Shown here: positions 43,624-51,521 of the stretch, one piece after another
How positions within the stretch are numbered: position 1 is the first letter of the stretch
How the letters are laid out: each line of letters begins with the position of its first letter
Source of the DNA: an uncultured Cuneatibacter sp.
Lineage (GTDB): Bacteria; Bacillota; Clostridia; Lachnospirales; Lachnospiraceae
Assembly (NCBI GenBank): GCA_934234215.1
Contig: CAKQHB010000001.1
Span: 62,001 to 126,000 of the forward strand
Reading direction: 5' to 3'
Length of the DNA stretch: 64,000 nucleotides
Notes under the pieces: model-generated
The model's database searches: none
What the model was told of the DNA's origin: nothing
What the model saw: the letters and a program-made list of their open reading frames with translations, nothing else
Position numbers and translations under genes: made by a program

Positions 43624-43769
43624 CTACCAATAAATCGCATCATCCACTTTTGAAATGCTGCCCGCAAATTTTTCCTGTAACACAACTGATGAATCGCTGC
43701 GCAAACGAAAGAGACAGTTAAAAAGCAACGCTTCATTCTGAAGCTTGTATCAACACCGCTCATTCGCGA

Positions 43770-44061
43770 CAGAAACCAGCAACTGTCAGGCAAGGCATCG
43801 CTACTGGAGTTTCGCTCTCGCGCCGAAAATAGAAAATAAGAAATCCCTGACATTCAGCGAACATTCGTCATGAAATTTGTGTCACGGCTGCAGACATGCG
43901 CACCGTTCAAGCCCAAAGGGCGCGTTTGCGCATGTGCAGCCAAAAGTGGACACAAATTTCATAGAATGTGGAGCGTGTCAGGGATTCTTATTTTCTATGA
44001 CGGCATCTGTTTTACGAAAACCAGAGCGCAAATACGTCTGTTTGACAGTTGCCGGTTTCTG
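43770..44061 (+). repeat. Long palindrome D (hairpin family, largest copy)
   Basis: 292 bp. The outer arms AGAAACC-GCAACTGTCA (43771 on; mirrored to 44060) match the terminal repeat of B and C. After an asymmetric section follow ATAGAAAATAAG.AATCCCTGACA pairing with 43976-43998, then ACATTC/GAATGT, GAAATTTGTGTC/GACACAAATTTC, and CTGCA-CATGCGCA/TGCGCATG-TGCAG. The apex is CCGTTCAAGCCC-aaa-GGGCGCG. The inner half is homologous to E. It ends 16 nt before the stop of the regulator gene. Confidence 0.82.
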
Positions 44062-44077
44062 CAAGTGAGTCGGCACT

Positions 44078-45847
44078 TTATTCAAGATGGTACTTCTTCA
44101 TCCTCCTCCACACCGTCGTTTCACTGATTCCCAGCATTTTCGCGGTCTGCCTGCGGCTGCCCCCGCACTCTGCCAGCGCCGCCCGGAGCTGTCGTTCCTG
44201 CAAGCAAATGCCTGCATATTCTGATGCCACCCTCACACTCGCGGCATCCCGCTCCGCATACGGCGCTTGAAACATTGCCGCTTTCTCACAGCTCACTGTA
44301 CTGCAACCGTGATCACTATGGCTGTCGCTCATCTCCGCGCCATACAGTGTTTCGTACAGCTCCCGCACCTGCGCTTCCTGCAGCGATGCGCTGTGGCTCA
44401 CCATAACAAGTCGCTGCGTGAAGCTCTCAATCTGCAGGCGGTTGCCGTTCCACGGAAATGTCAGCAGGCAATTCCACACGGCTTTCGGGATTTTGTGATA
44501 GGTACCAAGGCGTTTGTCTGCTTCCCTCAGTTTTTGTTCGAGATAAAAGTGCAGGTCTTCCGGGCGTTCCCGCAGCGGCGGGACATCGAGGCACATGCCG
44601 CTGAGCAATGCCGCCAGCTCCGGCAGGAATTTGCCCTGCTCTGCCAGCTGCACGAGGTCTGCATCGGGGGCAGACTCTGCGATGATGCGAATGTTCACCG
44701 GTGTGGGGCGGCTTCTGTCTTTTTCCCACTTTTCCGAAGGAAACTCCGGCAGTTCGTGAAAGCGCAGCACCTGATATAATGCGTATTGCTGCCACATGCC
44801 CAAATGCTCAATGCCCTGCAAATAGAGTGTTCCACCGGACGCCTGGCGCACGAGACCATTTTCCACAAACAGCCATGCGTTTTGTTCTTCCGGAGTGGAC
44901 AGACAGCTATACATAACGAAGGAGCCGTCGCTGCGCCTGCCGCCGTTGTGCATGCTCTGCGCCAGCAGCAGTTTTTCCGTTCCGGCTTCGCCCCGCATCC
45001 ACACGGGCACATCTGTCAATGCCATCATTCGCGCCAATTCCACGCAATCCTGCATCCGCGCAGATTCCGCTGGAATATCTGCGAACCGTGCCAATGCCGG
45101 GCGGCGAAATCCGGCTTCTTTGTGAACGACCGGCTTGCGAAAGGTTATTTCGGACGCTCCGGGTGTTTCTCCCCATATACGTTCCCGGTGTTCCGACGTT
45201 CCGGCGGCACTCAGCCTGCCGCTGTCCCACTCCCGGTCTACGGCAAGCAGCATTTGCTCCGCAACGTTCAATGCCCGGCGCAGCGAATCCTCTGTCATGT
45301 GAGGAAATAGCGATGGAATATTGTGCTCTGCCGCCACCCGCGCCGCCACTGCGCCGCCGATGATGAGATCCACACCGTCCTCCGCCGCATCCAACGCACA
45401 TTGCTCCAGCATGGAATTTTTCGGAGCGAAATACGTGCGCAGCTCTACTTCGTAGATTTCATTGAAATAGGACATGTCCGAGAACATGTTGGGCAGTCCC
45501 ACAACACCGATGATCGGCACCGGCTTGTGGATGATCTCTCGGGCTCGCACCATGAGAAGTCCCATTTCCTGAGCCGTCACCACCAACTCCACCACCGGGA
45601 TCGAGGTGTGATACTGAATGAGAGATGCCTGCAGTCCGCGGGCAATGATGAGGGATGCTCCCGCCGCTGCCGCTGTCCGGGCTTCGCTGACCGCTTCTTC
45701 TGTTTTTACAACGGATACCCTGCTGACATCGTACCGTTTTTCCTGCAAGACATTGTGTGCAAGATCCGCCATGTCGTCCCGGGGCAATAGCAGCGCGATT
45801 CGACCGCGCTGCTGCTCTTTACTCTGTTTTTTGATAGATGTCGCCAT
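44078..45847 (-). CDS. PrpR-N / degenerate AAA+ / Fis-HTH regulator
   Basis: 589 residues from the ATG at 45847 (MATSIKKQSKEQQRG). N-terminal PrpR-like sensor (about 15-190; GASLIIARGLQASLIQ, PVPIIGVVGLPNMFSDM), a central region aligned with sigma-54 activator AAA+ domains (about 265-490), and a C-terminal Fis-type HTH (AALAECGGSRRQTAKMLGISETTVWRRMKKY). The AAA+ part is broken: Walker A reads RGEAGTEKLLL and the GAFTGA loop that contacts sigma-54 is absent. It probably does not activate sigma-54 polymerase by ATP hydrolysis. It overlaps the flavoprotein gene by 29 nt and ends a five-gene run. Confidence 0.82.
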   Translation of the reverse strand: MATSIKKQSKEQQRGRIALLLPRDDMADLAHNVLQEKRYDVSRVSVVKTEEAVSEARTAAAAGASLIIARGLQASLIQYHTSIPVVELVVTAQEMGLLMVRAREIIHKPVPIIGVVGLPNMFSDMSYFNEIYEVELRTYFAPKNSMLEQCALDAAEDGVDLIIGGAVAARVAAEHNIPSLFPHMTEDSLRRALNVAEQMLLAVDREWDSGRLSAAGTSEHRERIWGETPGASEITFRKPVVHKEAGFRRPALARFADIPAESARMQDCVELARMMALTDVPVWMRGEAGTEKLLLAQSMHNGGRRSDGSFVMYSCLSTPEEQNAWLFVENGLVRQASGGTLYLQGIEHLGMWQQYALYQVLRFHELPEFPSEKWEKDRSRPTPVNIRIIAESAPDADLVQLAEQGKFLPELAALLSGMCLDVPPLRERPEDLHFYLEQKLREADKRLGTYHKIPKAVWNCLLTFPWNGNRLQIESFTQRLVMVSHSASLQEAQVRELYETLYGAEMSDSHSDHGCSTVSCEKAAMFQAPYAERDAASVRVASEYAGICLQERQLRAALAECGGSRRQTAKMLGISETTVWRRMKKYHLE

Positions 45848-47834
45848 TGCGATATGCTCTCCATACATTTTCGAACCACGTATCTGGTGTCGGAATCGGG
45901 CGCACCGGCCGCCAACTGCTCACGCAGCCCTCCGGCGTCCACTGCATTTCCTGAATGACAGCAGTGTGATCCTCTCCATCCAGCGAATACCGAAATCGCT
46001 CCGGCAGCTCGGCAAGCGGCTTCTCGCCGTTCGCATCCCAGATCAGATACGAGCCACGGCTCTTTCCGCCATGCTGCATATAATCCAGAATTGCTTCCAG
46101 ATACGTCTGCTGACTGACGAGCAGATCTTCCGTGCGATAATACCATCCCAGCTGTACCCGGTCGTGGATGTCCACCCGCAGTGTTTGCAGCTCCACCTGC
46201 TGCTCCTTTGTTTCCCACAATGCGGCCTGCACTTCTTCCAGAGAACGGATGCAAGCGCCCGCCGCGGACATGCGGCTGCCCAGTTTTTGAAGCTGTTTCT
46301 TCCAATTATATAAGGGACCTGTATGCTCTGCTGCCTGCTCCCCTCTGGCACGCACCTGCAGGATCTTGTCCCGCTGCTCTGCCGCAAGCTGTCCCACGGG
46401 CTTCGGCGCATCGGTATAACGACCGGCAATGTACTGTGCTGCCCGCAGTGATCCCACCTGACCGGAGTTCAATGCGGTACCGCCGGGACGATATACGCCG
46501 TGGGTGCCATTGACTTCTCCCACTGGGAACAAATGACGAAGATTGCTCTCCCACCATGCATTTCCTGCAAGGCCACCATTGTTGTGCTGGGCACACACTG
46601 CGATCTCCAGCGGTTCGTGATACAGGTCAATGCCGTGATCGGCATACAATTCAATCGCACCGGGATTCATGTGCGCGAGACGCAGGATTGGCGTTGCCTG
46701 ATCTGCGCCGGACTTGCGCAGGTATTCCCCTGCTTCTTCTCCCAATACCGCAAAGTTCATCTGCTCCGCGCTGCTATTTTCCACGGTAGGATTTTTCCGG
46801 AAATCCAGCCACACTCTTCTGCCTTTGAGAACCGTCTCCTGATACACCAGCAGATCCACCAGAGACGAACCGTAGTCGGCAATCTTGCGGGGATCAAACG
46901 GCCACTGGTATCCTTTTCGGAAAATGGCAGTCAAAAGAGACTCCCCATCCGGGAAATATTCCTGCAAAAATTCCCGCTCATCTCCGCCGTCTGCATCTGT
47001 AGAAATATATGCAGGCAATACCTGCTGATATGTACCGGACAGATTCCAACGGAATTTCAGCGACGCGATGCCGTACTGGGATTCTGTCAGGTTTTTGCCT
47101 TTTGCTCCGGCCCGCAGCGCCAGTCCCATGCCGCCGGTCTGACTGACCGGATACACCGACTGCTCGTACATGCCAGCCTCACCGCCCGTGGCATACACGA
47201 TATTTTCCGCAGAAATCACAAGCCACGGGATATCCGCCGGATTGCGGTTCAATGCAACTAATCCACAGACTCGGTCTTTTTCCGTCAAAAGCTCCACCGC
47301 CTGATAGCCGTCCAGTACCGGGATTCCACAGGCTTCCACTTCCTGAAACAAGGCTTCTGTCATAAATTTCGATGTCAAAGGGCCTGCGCTCGTGCCCCGC
47401 TGCAGTGGATCGTGGTCCGTTTTGTAACCCACATATTCGCCCAACTCATCAAAGGGGAACGGCACTCCGATCTGCACCAGATGATAAAAAGACCGCAGGG
47501 AACCTGCTGCCTCCGCCATTGCCAGATCTCCGTCCATGCAGCCGCCGGCAAATAAAGTCTGCGCCATTTTTCCGACGCTGTCTCCCTCGCTGCCACATGT
47601 TGTCATTTTATAATACGTCTGCTTGTCCGAACCGGTGTTGCGAGACGTTCCCATCTGTCTGCCCTCTGTGAGCAGCGCGATGTCCGTCACGCCCTGACGA
47701 TACAGCGAGACCGCTGCATTCAAACCGGCTGCGCCTGTGCCGACGATCAAAGTCTGCACCGTCAATCCCCGCACGCCATCGTCCAATTCCGGTAAACCCA
47801 CAAATTCCAAATCCATTTTCATTTTTGCGACCAC
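45819..47834 (-). CDS. FAD-dependent oxidoreductase, fumarate reductase flavoprotein type
   Basis: 671 residues from the GTG at 47834, or 667 from the ATG at 47822 (MKMDLEFVGL); the latter has GGTGG upstream. FAD-binding VQTLIVGTGAAGLNAAVSLYRQG, YATGGEAGMYEQSVYP, and a C-terminal flavin motif FPVGEVNGTHGVYRPGGTALNSGQVG. The fold is that of succinate dehydrogenase/fumarate reductase/aspartate oxidase flavoproteins, but no iron-sulfur or membrane subunit is adjacent. Substrate unknown. The next gene is the PrpR-type regulator, which may sense a related organic acid. Confidence 0.85.
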   Translation of the reverse strand: MVAKMKMDLEFVGLPELDDGVRGLTVQTLIVGTGAAGLNAAVSLYRQGVTDIALLTEGRQMGTSRNTGSDKQTYYKMTTCGSEGDSVGKMAQTLFAGGCMDGDLAMAEAAGSLRSFYHLVQIGVPFPFDELGEYVGYKTDHDPLQRGTSAGPLTSKFMTEALFQEVEACGIPVLDGYQAVELLTEKDRVCGLVALNRNPADIPWLVISAENIVYATGGEAGMYEQSVYPVSQTGGMGLALRAGAKGKNLTESQYGIASLKFRWNLSGTYQQVLPAYISTDADGGDEREFLQEYFPDGESLLTAIFRKGYQWPFDPRKIADYGSSLVDLLVYQETVLKGRRVWLDFRKNPTVENSSAEQMNFAVLGEEAGEYLRKSGADQATPILRLAHMNPGAIELYADHGIDLYHEPLEIAVCAQHNNGGLAGNAWWESNLRHLFPVGEVNGTHGVYRPGGTALNSGQVGSLRAAQYIAGRYTDAPKPVGQLAAEQRDKILQVRARGEQAAEHTGPLYNWKKQLQKLGSRMSAAGACIRSLEEVQAALWETKEQQVELQTLRVDIHDRVQLGWYYRTEDLLVSQQTYLEAILDYMQHGGKSRGSYLIWDANGEKPLAELPERFRYSLDGEDHTAVIQEMQWTPEGCVSSWRPVRPIPTPDTWFENVWRAYRNGDIYQKTE

Positions 47835-47851
47835 CAGCCTTTTATTTTTAT

Positions 47852-48691
47852 TTATTCTGCATACGGATTGTAGCCATCCCGGAACAGACTCATCATCTCC
47901 CGCGTCAGGCTGACTTCCGCATCATCCAGCTCCACATCCTCCGGTGCATAAAAATCCGCCTCGGACAGTTCTTCTTCCTGCAGTGTGATTGTGGGATCTC
48001 CTTCCACTTCCGCAAAAAAGCCGAACAACAGCGTTCCGGAAAATGACCACGGCTGGCTCTTGTAAAACTTGAGATTCTTGACTTTCAGACCGACTTCTTC
48101 CAGCACTTCCCGGTGCACGGTCTCCTCGATCGTCTCTCCGATCTCCGTAAATCCCGCGATCAGCGCAAATTTGCGGAAGCCGCCGCCTGCGTATTTACTC
48201 AGCAGGAGCTTGCCCTCGTGAATCACACCCACGATGACTGCCGGACAAATGATCGGATATACAACGGTGCCGCAATGCTCGCATTTCATCATACGCTCTT
48301 TGTGATCCTTTACGAGTGCGGAGCTGCAGCGACCGCAGTAGCGATGTTCTTTGTACCATTTGTAGAGCTGAAATCCGGTAATTCCCGCAAAGGAATAGTA
48401 TTTCGGCTCTGCATAACGATACAGCCGTGTCTCTTTTAATTCAAATCCTTCCGGCACCTGAATGTCCATCCAGAATGCCAGAAAAAATTTTTCTTCATCA
48501 ATCGAAAATAAGTAGATGCCCTGCTCTTCCGGTGCGCCGATGTCACCCCAGGTGGGATATGCGATCGTGCCGTCGGGCAGTTCCTTCATCAGTACCTTGC
48601 CCTTGTGATAGACGAGGGCGGTATCGCCCGGTTCCGGCAGAATGTTCCGGTATTGATTGTCGAATTTCTTTGGTGAAATGTCTTGGATCAT
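47852..48691 (-). CDS. nudC: NAD+ diphosphatase / NUDIX hydrolase with zinc ribbon
   Basis: 279 residues. Zinc ribbon YCGRCSSALV...MKCEHCG (about 117-140), a complete Nudix box GFTEIGETIEETVHREVLEEVG, and the NudC signature SQPWSFSGTLLFGF. Cleaves NAD(H) to NMN(H) and AMP; in some bacteria also removes NAD caps from RNA. It overlaps the upstream hydrolase gene by 4 nt and is 17 nt before the flavoprotein gene. Typical length for the family. Confidence 0.9.
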   Translation of the reverse strand: MIQDISPKKFDNQYRNILPEPGDTALVYHKGKVLMKELPDGTIAYPTWGDIGAPEEQGIYLFSIDEEKFFLAFWMDIQVPEGFELKETRLYRYAEPKYYSFAGITGFQLYKWYKEHRYCGRCSSALVKDHKERMMKCEHCGTVVYPIICPAVIVGVIHEGKLLLSKYAGGGFRKFALIAGFTEIGETIEETVHREVLEEVGLKVKNLKFYKSQPWSFSGTLLFGFFAEVEGDPTITLQEEELSEADFYAPEDVELDDAEVSLTREMMSLFRDGYNPYAE

Positions 48692-49899
48692 TTCAATTCT
48701 CCTGTCTCTTTTGTCAGAACGCTATACATGATATTGCGGACTCTGCGCACGGTACGGGTGTTGCCGCTGCCCGGACGCTGCGTCATGAGTACCATCGTGA
48801 TATTATTTGCCGGATCGTTGGCATAATAGGTGCCCATCCAGCCATCCCAGCCATACTCACCGAGACTGCCATTGCCCATCTCCCGATTTGGCATCTTGGA
48901 AACGCGGTTGAAGAAGCTGTAATTATAACCTTCCAGACGGTCGCTGCTCCATTTCCACAGATCCTGCATCTGACTGTCGTTCAGCTGTCCGCCGGTCATG
49001 TACCGAATTGTCTGCGGCTGCAAGATACGCACACCATCCAGCTCGCCGCCGTTTAACAGCATCTGTCCAAAACGGGCATAATCCTGCAAGGTTCCTACCA
49101 TTCCCGCTCCGCCGGACTCAAATGCCGGAGGCACTTCCCGCAGATAGCGCATGCCGAGGTGATTGGTGACTTCTTCCTCGTACTGCTTCGTCTCCTCGTT
49201 CCACAGATATGCTTTTGCGAGGCGATCCTGCTTTTCCGCCGGTACCCAAAATCCGGTGTCCTTCAATCCCAGCGGATCTATGATTTCTTTTTTCAGAAAT
49301 TCGCCGTACTTCATGCCGCTGACGACTTCGATCACAGCTGCCATGACATCCGCGCAGGTGCTGTAGCGGAAATGCTCTCCCGGCTGGAATGCCAGCGGCA
49401 GTCTGCCGATTGCATTTGCGATCTCATTCGTTGTCATGGCGTCCTCGGTATACAGTCTCCGGTCGATCTCCTGAAACAGCGGCGCTGCTGCCTGATAACC
49501 CGCGTCATCTGTGCCCGGATAGGACACACCCGCTGTCATGGATACGAGATCCCGCAGACGCACCTCTCGCTTTGCCGGAATGATGCCCGGCGCGGGATTT
49601 GCGAAAACACGCGGATTTGCGAAGTCCGGCAGATACCATTCCACCGGATCGTTCAGGTCAATGAGCCCCCGTTCTAACAGGATCATCGTCGCTGCGCCGG
49701 TGAATGGCTTTGACATGGAATACAGACGCACGATGGTGTCTCTCTCATAAGGTTTCTTCTGATCAATATCAGCATAGCCACAAGTTGCGTATAACTTTTC
49801 CTCTCCATCCTGCAGGATCAGCAGAGAGCCTCCGGCAAGTTCGCCGTGCTCCACTGCATCATCCAGCACATCCTGAATGCGTTCTTTCCAATCTTTCAT
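48688..49899 (-). CDS. Beta-lactamase-fold serine hydrolase (class C-like)
   Basis: 403 residues. The nucleophile motif is LYSMSKPFTG (SxxK), the second motif YSTCADVM (Tyr general base), and the third is replaced by DGWMGTYY. No signal peptide, so it is cytoplasmic, which argues for an esterase or amidohydrolase-like role rather than antibiotic resistance. Co-transcribed with the M20 peptidase (33-nt gap) and nudC (4-nt overlap). Confidence 0.85.
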   Translation of the reverse strand: MKDWKERIQDVLDDAVEHGELAGGSLLILQDGEEKLYATCGYADIDQKKPYERDTIVRLYSMSKPFTGAATMILLERGLIDLNDPVEWYLPDFANPRVFANPAPGIIPAKREVRLRDLVSMTAGVSYPGTDDAGYQAAAPLFQEIDRRLYTEDAMTTNEIANAIGRLPLAFQPGEHFRYSTCADVMAAVIEVVSGMKYGEFLKKEIIDPLGLKDTGFWVPAEKQDRLAKAYLWNEETKQYEEEVTNHLGMRYLREVPPAFESGGAGMVGTLQDYARFGQMLLNGGELDGVRILQPQTIRYMTGGQLNDSQMQDLWKWSSDRLEGYNYSFFNRVSKMPNREMGNGSLGEYGWDGWMGTYYANDPANNITMVLMTQRPGSGNTRTVRRVRNIMYSVLTKETGELK

Positions 49900-49932
49900 G
49901 TTAAAATGTAAACCTCCCCAATCTTTTCACTC

Positions 49933-51264
49933 TTACCAGCGGCGCAGGAACTCGGTCATGAAGTGTACGCCGGTGGGCAGTGCTTCCGTCGGAATGCACT
50001 CATTGACTGCATGCGCAGGACCCCAGCCCTCGCCCTCAAACAGTCCGTTGAAACGGTAGACACAATCGCACATGTCTGCGTATGCTCTGGAATCGGTGCC
50101 GCCTGCGTTCATCTGCGGCTTCATCTCAACAGAACCAAACAGCTCGGTGCCGATCTCTTCAATGAGCTGCCAAGCTCTCGTATCGGTGCGGGAGCTGCGG
50201 GGCGGATTTCCACCGTCTACAAAGCGAGCCTTTACATCGGCGGGCAATACTGCATCAAAATGCGCCTGCATCGTCTCAATGGTGTCGCCCTCCATCGGTC
50301 TGCAGTTGATGATCGCATAGGCATACTCCGGCAAAATGTTTGCCTGTGCGCTGCCGCATGCCATCGTGACTGCGGTGGTGCTGCGCAGCTGTGCATCTAC
50401 CATGCGATCCGTCTTTGCCAGCTCTTTTAACTCCTCCAGATGTGCCTCCGGATCGGCGAACCATGCTCGCTGTTCTTCCGGACGATCGTTTGCAATCGCA
50501 CGGAACATCTGTGCAACTGCCGGGATCAGACGGTACGGCATCGGATTTTCCTCAACGGCAATGATGCCGCGAGCCAGTCTGCCAAGTCCGGTCGTTGCGC
50601 CGGGCATGCAGGCGTGACCGCCCTTGTCTTCCGTGTAGATCTCAAAATCCTGATAGCCTTTCTCACCAATGACAACGGCTGCTGTTGCGCCACTGCCATC
50701 TTTTTTCTTAGAATATCCCGGTCCCTCATCGAAGACAACGCCGGGCTTTACGCCCAGACTCTCCAGATGGCGGGCGATCTCACCGGCGCCGTGGCGGGCG
50801 GACATGATCTCCTCGTCCTGACCCAATGCCAGATAAACATCAAAATCCGGAGTGAAGCCCTCTGCCAGCAATGCTTCCACTGCCTCCAACTCTACAAGCA
50901 TGGTGCTCTTGCAATCTACCGTGCCGCGGCCCCATACCTTGCCCTCTTCCAGTGCACCGGAGAAAGGCGGGTATTTCCATTTGGACCAGTCTCCTTCCGG
51001 AACAACATCCTGATGGGACATGAGTACAACCGGTGCCTTGTCCGAAGAAGTACCCTTCCAGTGATAGAGCAGGTTCGCCTTGCCAATAATCTCACGGGTC
51101 AGGTGCTTGTGTACCAGCGGATACAGCTCCTCCAATGTCTTGTGGTACTGCTCAAATGCAGCAAAGTCCGTCTGAGATTCCTCTCGGCGGGATACGGTCG
51201 GAACCTGGATCAGTCGGCTCAAATGCTCTGCATACAATCTCTCCTTGTCTTCCATGGTTTTCAT
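49933..51264 (-). CDS. M20-family metallopeptidase
   Basis: 443 residues of the M20 CPS1/dipeptidase kind. Metal-site residues: VLMSHQDVV (His), RGTVDCKST (bridging Asp), ALGQDEEIMS (Glu pair), FDEGPGY; a lid domain follows (about 190-320) and the final His lies near GPAHAVNECIP. Likely cleaves short peptides or N-acyl amino acids in the cytoplasm. AAGGGAG before the ATG. First gene of the five-gene run down to the regulator. Confidence 0.9.
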   Translation of the reverse strand: MKTMEDKERLYAEHLSRLIQVPTVSRREESQTDFAAFEQYHKTLEELYPLVHKHLTREIIGKANLLYHWKGTSSDKAPVVLMSHQDVVPEGDWSKWKYPPFSGALEEGKVWGRGTVDCKSTMLVELEAVEALLAEGFTPDFDVYLALGQDEEIMSARHGAGEIARHLESLGVKPGVVFDEGPGYSKKKDGSGATAAVVIGEKGYQDFEIYTEDKGGHACMPGATTGLGRLARGIIAVEENPMPYRLIPAVAQMFRAIANDRPEEQRAWFADPEAHLEELKELAKTDRMVDAQLRSTTAVTMACGSAQANILPEYAYAIINCRPMEGDTIETMQAHFDAVLPADVKARFVDGGNPPRSSRTDTRAWQLIEEIGTELFGSVEMKPQMNAGGTDSRAYADMCDCVYRFNGLFEGEGWGPAHAVNECIPTEALPTGVHFMTEFLRRW

Positions 51265-51313
51265 GTACTCCCTTCGTTATTTCCCTGAAAATTTTTCGGG
51301 TGCTTTTATGACT

Positions 51314-51322
51314 ATCATAGCA
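51314..51322 (-). promoter_or_regulatory. Extended -10 promoter of the M20 operon
   Basis: Minus strand TGCTATGAT, an extended -10 (TGn), with only a weak -35 (TGTGCA) 17 nt further upstream. Confidence 0.45.
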
Positions 51323-51350
51323 TAAAACCAAATCTTTGCACAGTAAAAAT

Positions 51351-51434
51351 AGAATCCTGCGGAGCAGGATTCTCCGCCTGCGGCGGGTCGCGAAGCGACA
51401 AATTCCGTTCCGTCGCAGTGCGATCCACGCAGAG
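51351..51434 (+). repeat. R4, short palindromic intergenic repeat
   Basis: 84 bp, nearly identical to R1 in inverse orientation: AGAATCCTGC-gga-GCAGGATTCT, then CTGCGGCGG with the inner GTCGCGAAGCGAC hairpin. One outer-stem base differs from R1 (TCGCAG for CCGCAG). It lies between the rpoC terminator and the M20 promoter. Confidence 0.8.
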
Positions 51435-51458
51435 TTCCTTTTTTGCATCATAGCAAAA

Positions 51459-51497
51459 AGGATGTCACACCAGAAATGTTTCCCAGTGTGACATCCT
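51459..51497 (-). terminator. rpoBC operon terminator
   Basis: AGGATGTCACAC-(15 nt)-GTGTGACATCCT, a perfect 12-bp stem, followed on the minus strand by TTTTTG. It begins 24 nt after the rpoC stop. Confidence 0.9.
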
Positions 51498-51521
51498 CTT
51501 TCTCTTTCAAGAATATCTGAA

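Noticed and set aside
24149..44061. CRISPR array formed by the repeated palindromes
   Set aside because: Copies are 180-290 bp, kilobases apart and in both orientations. There are no short direct repeats with spacers and no cas genes.
48688..49899. Class C beta-lactamase conferring resistance
   Set aside because: No signal peptide, the third active-site motif is not KTG, and the operon is peptidase/NUDIX metabolism.
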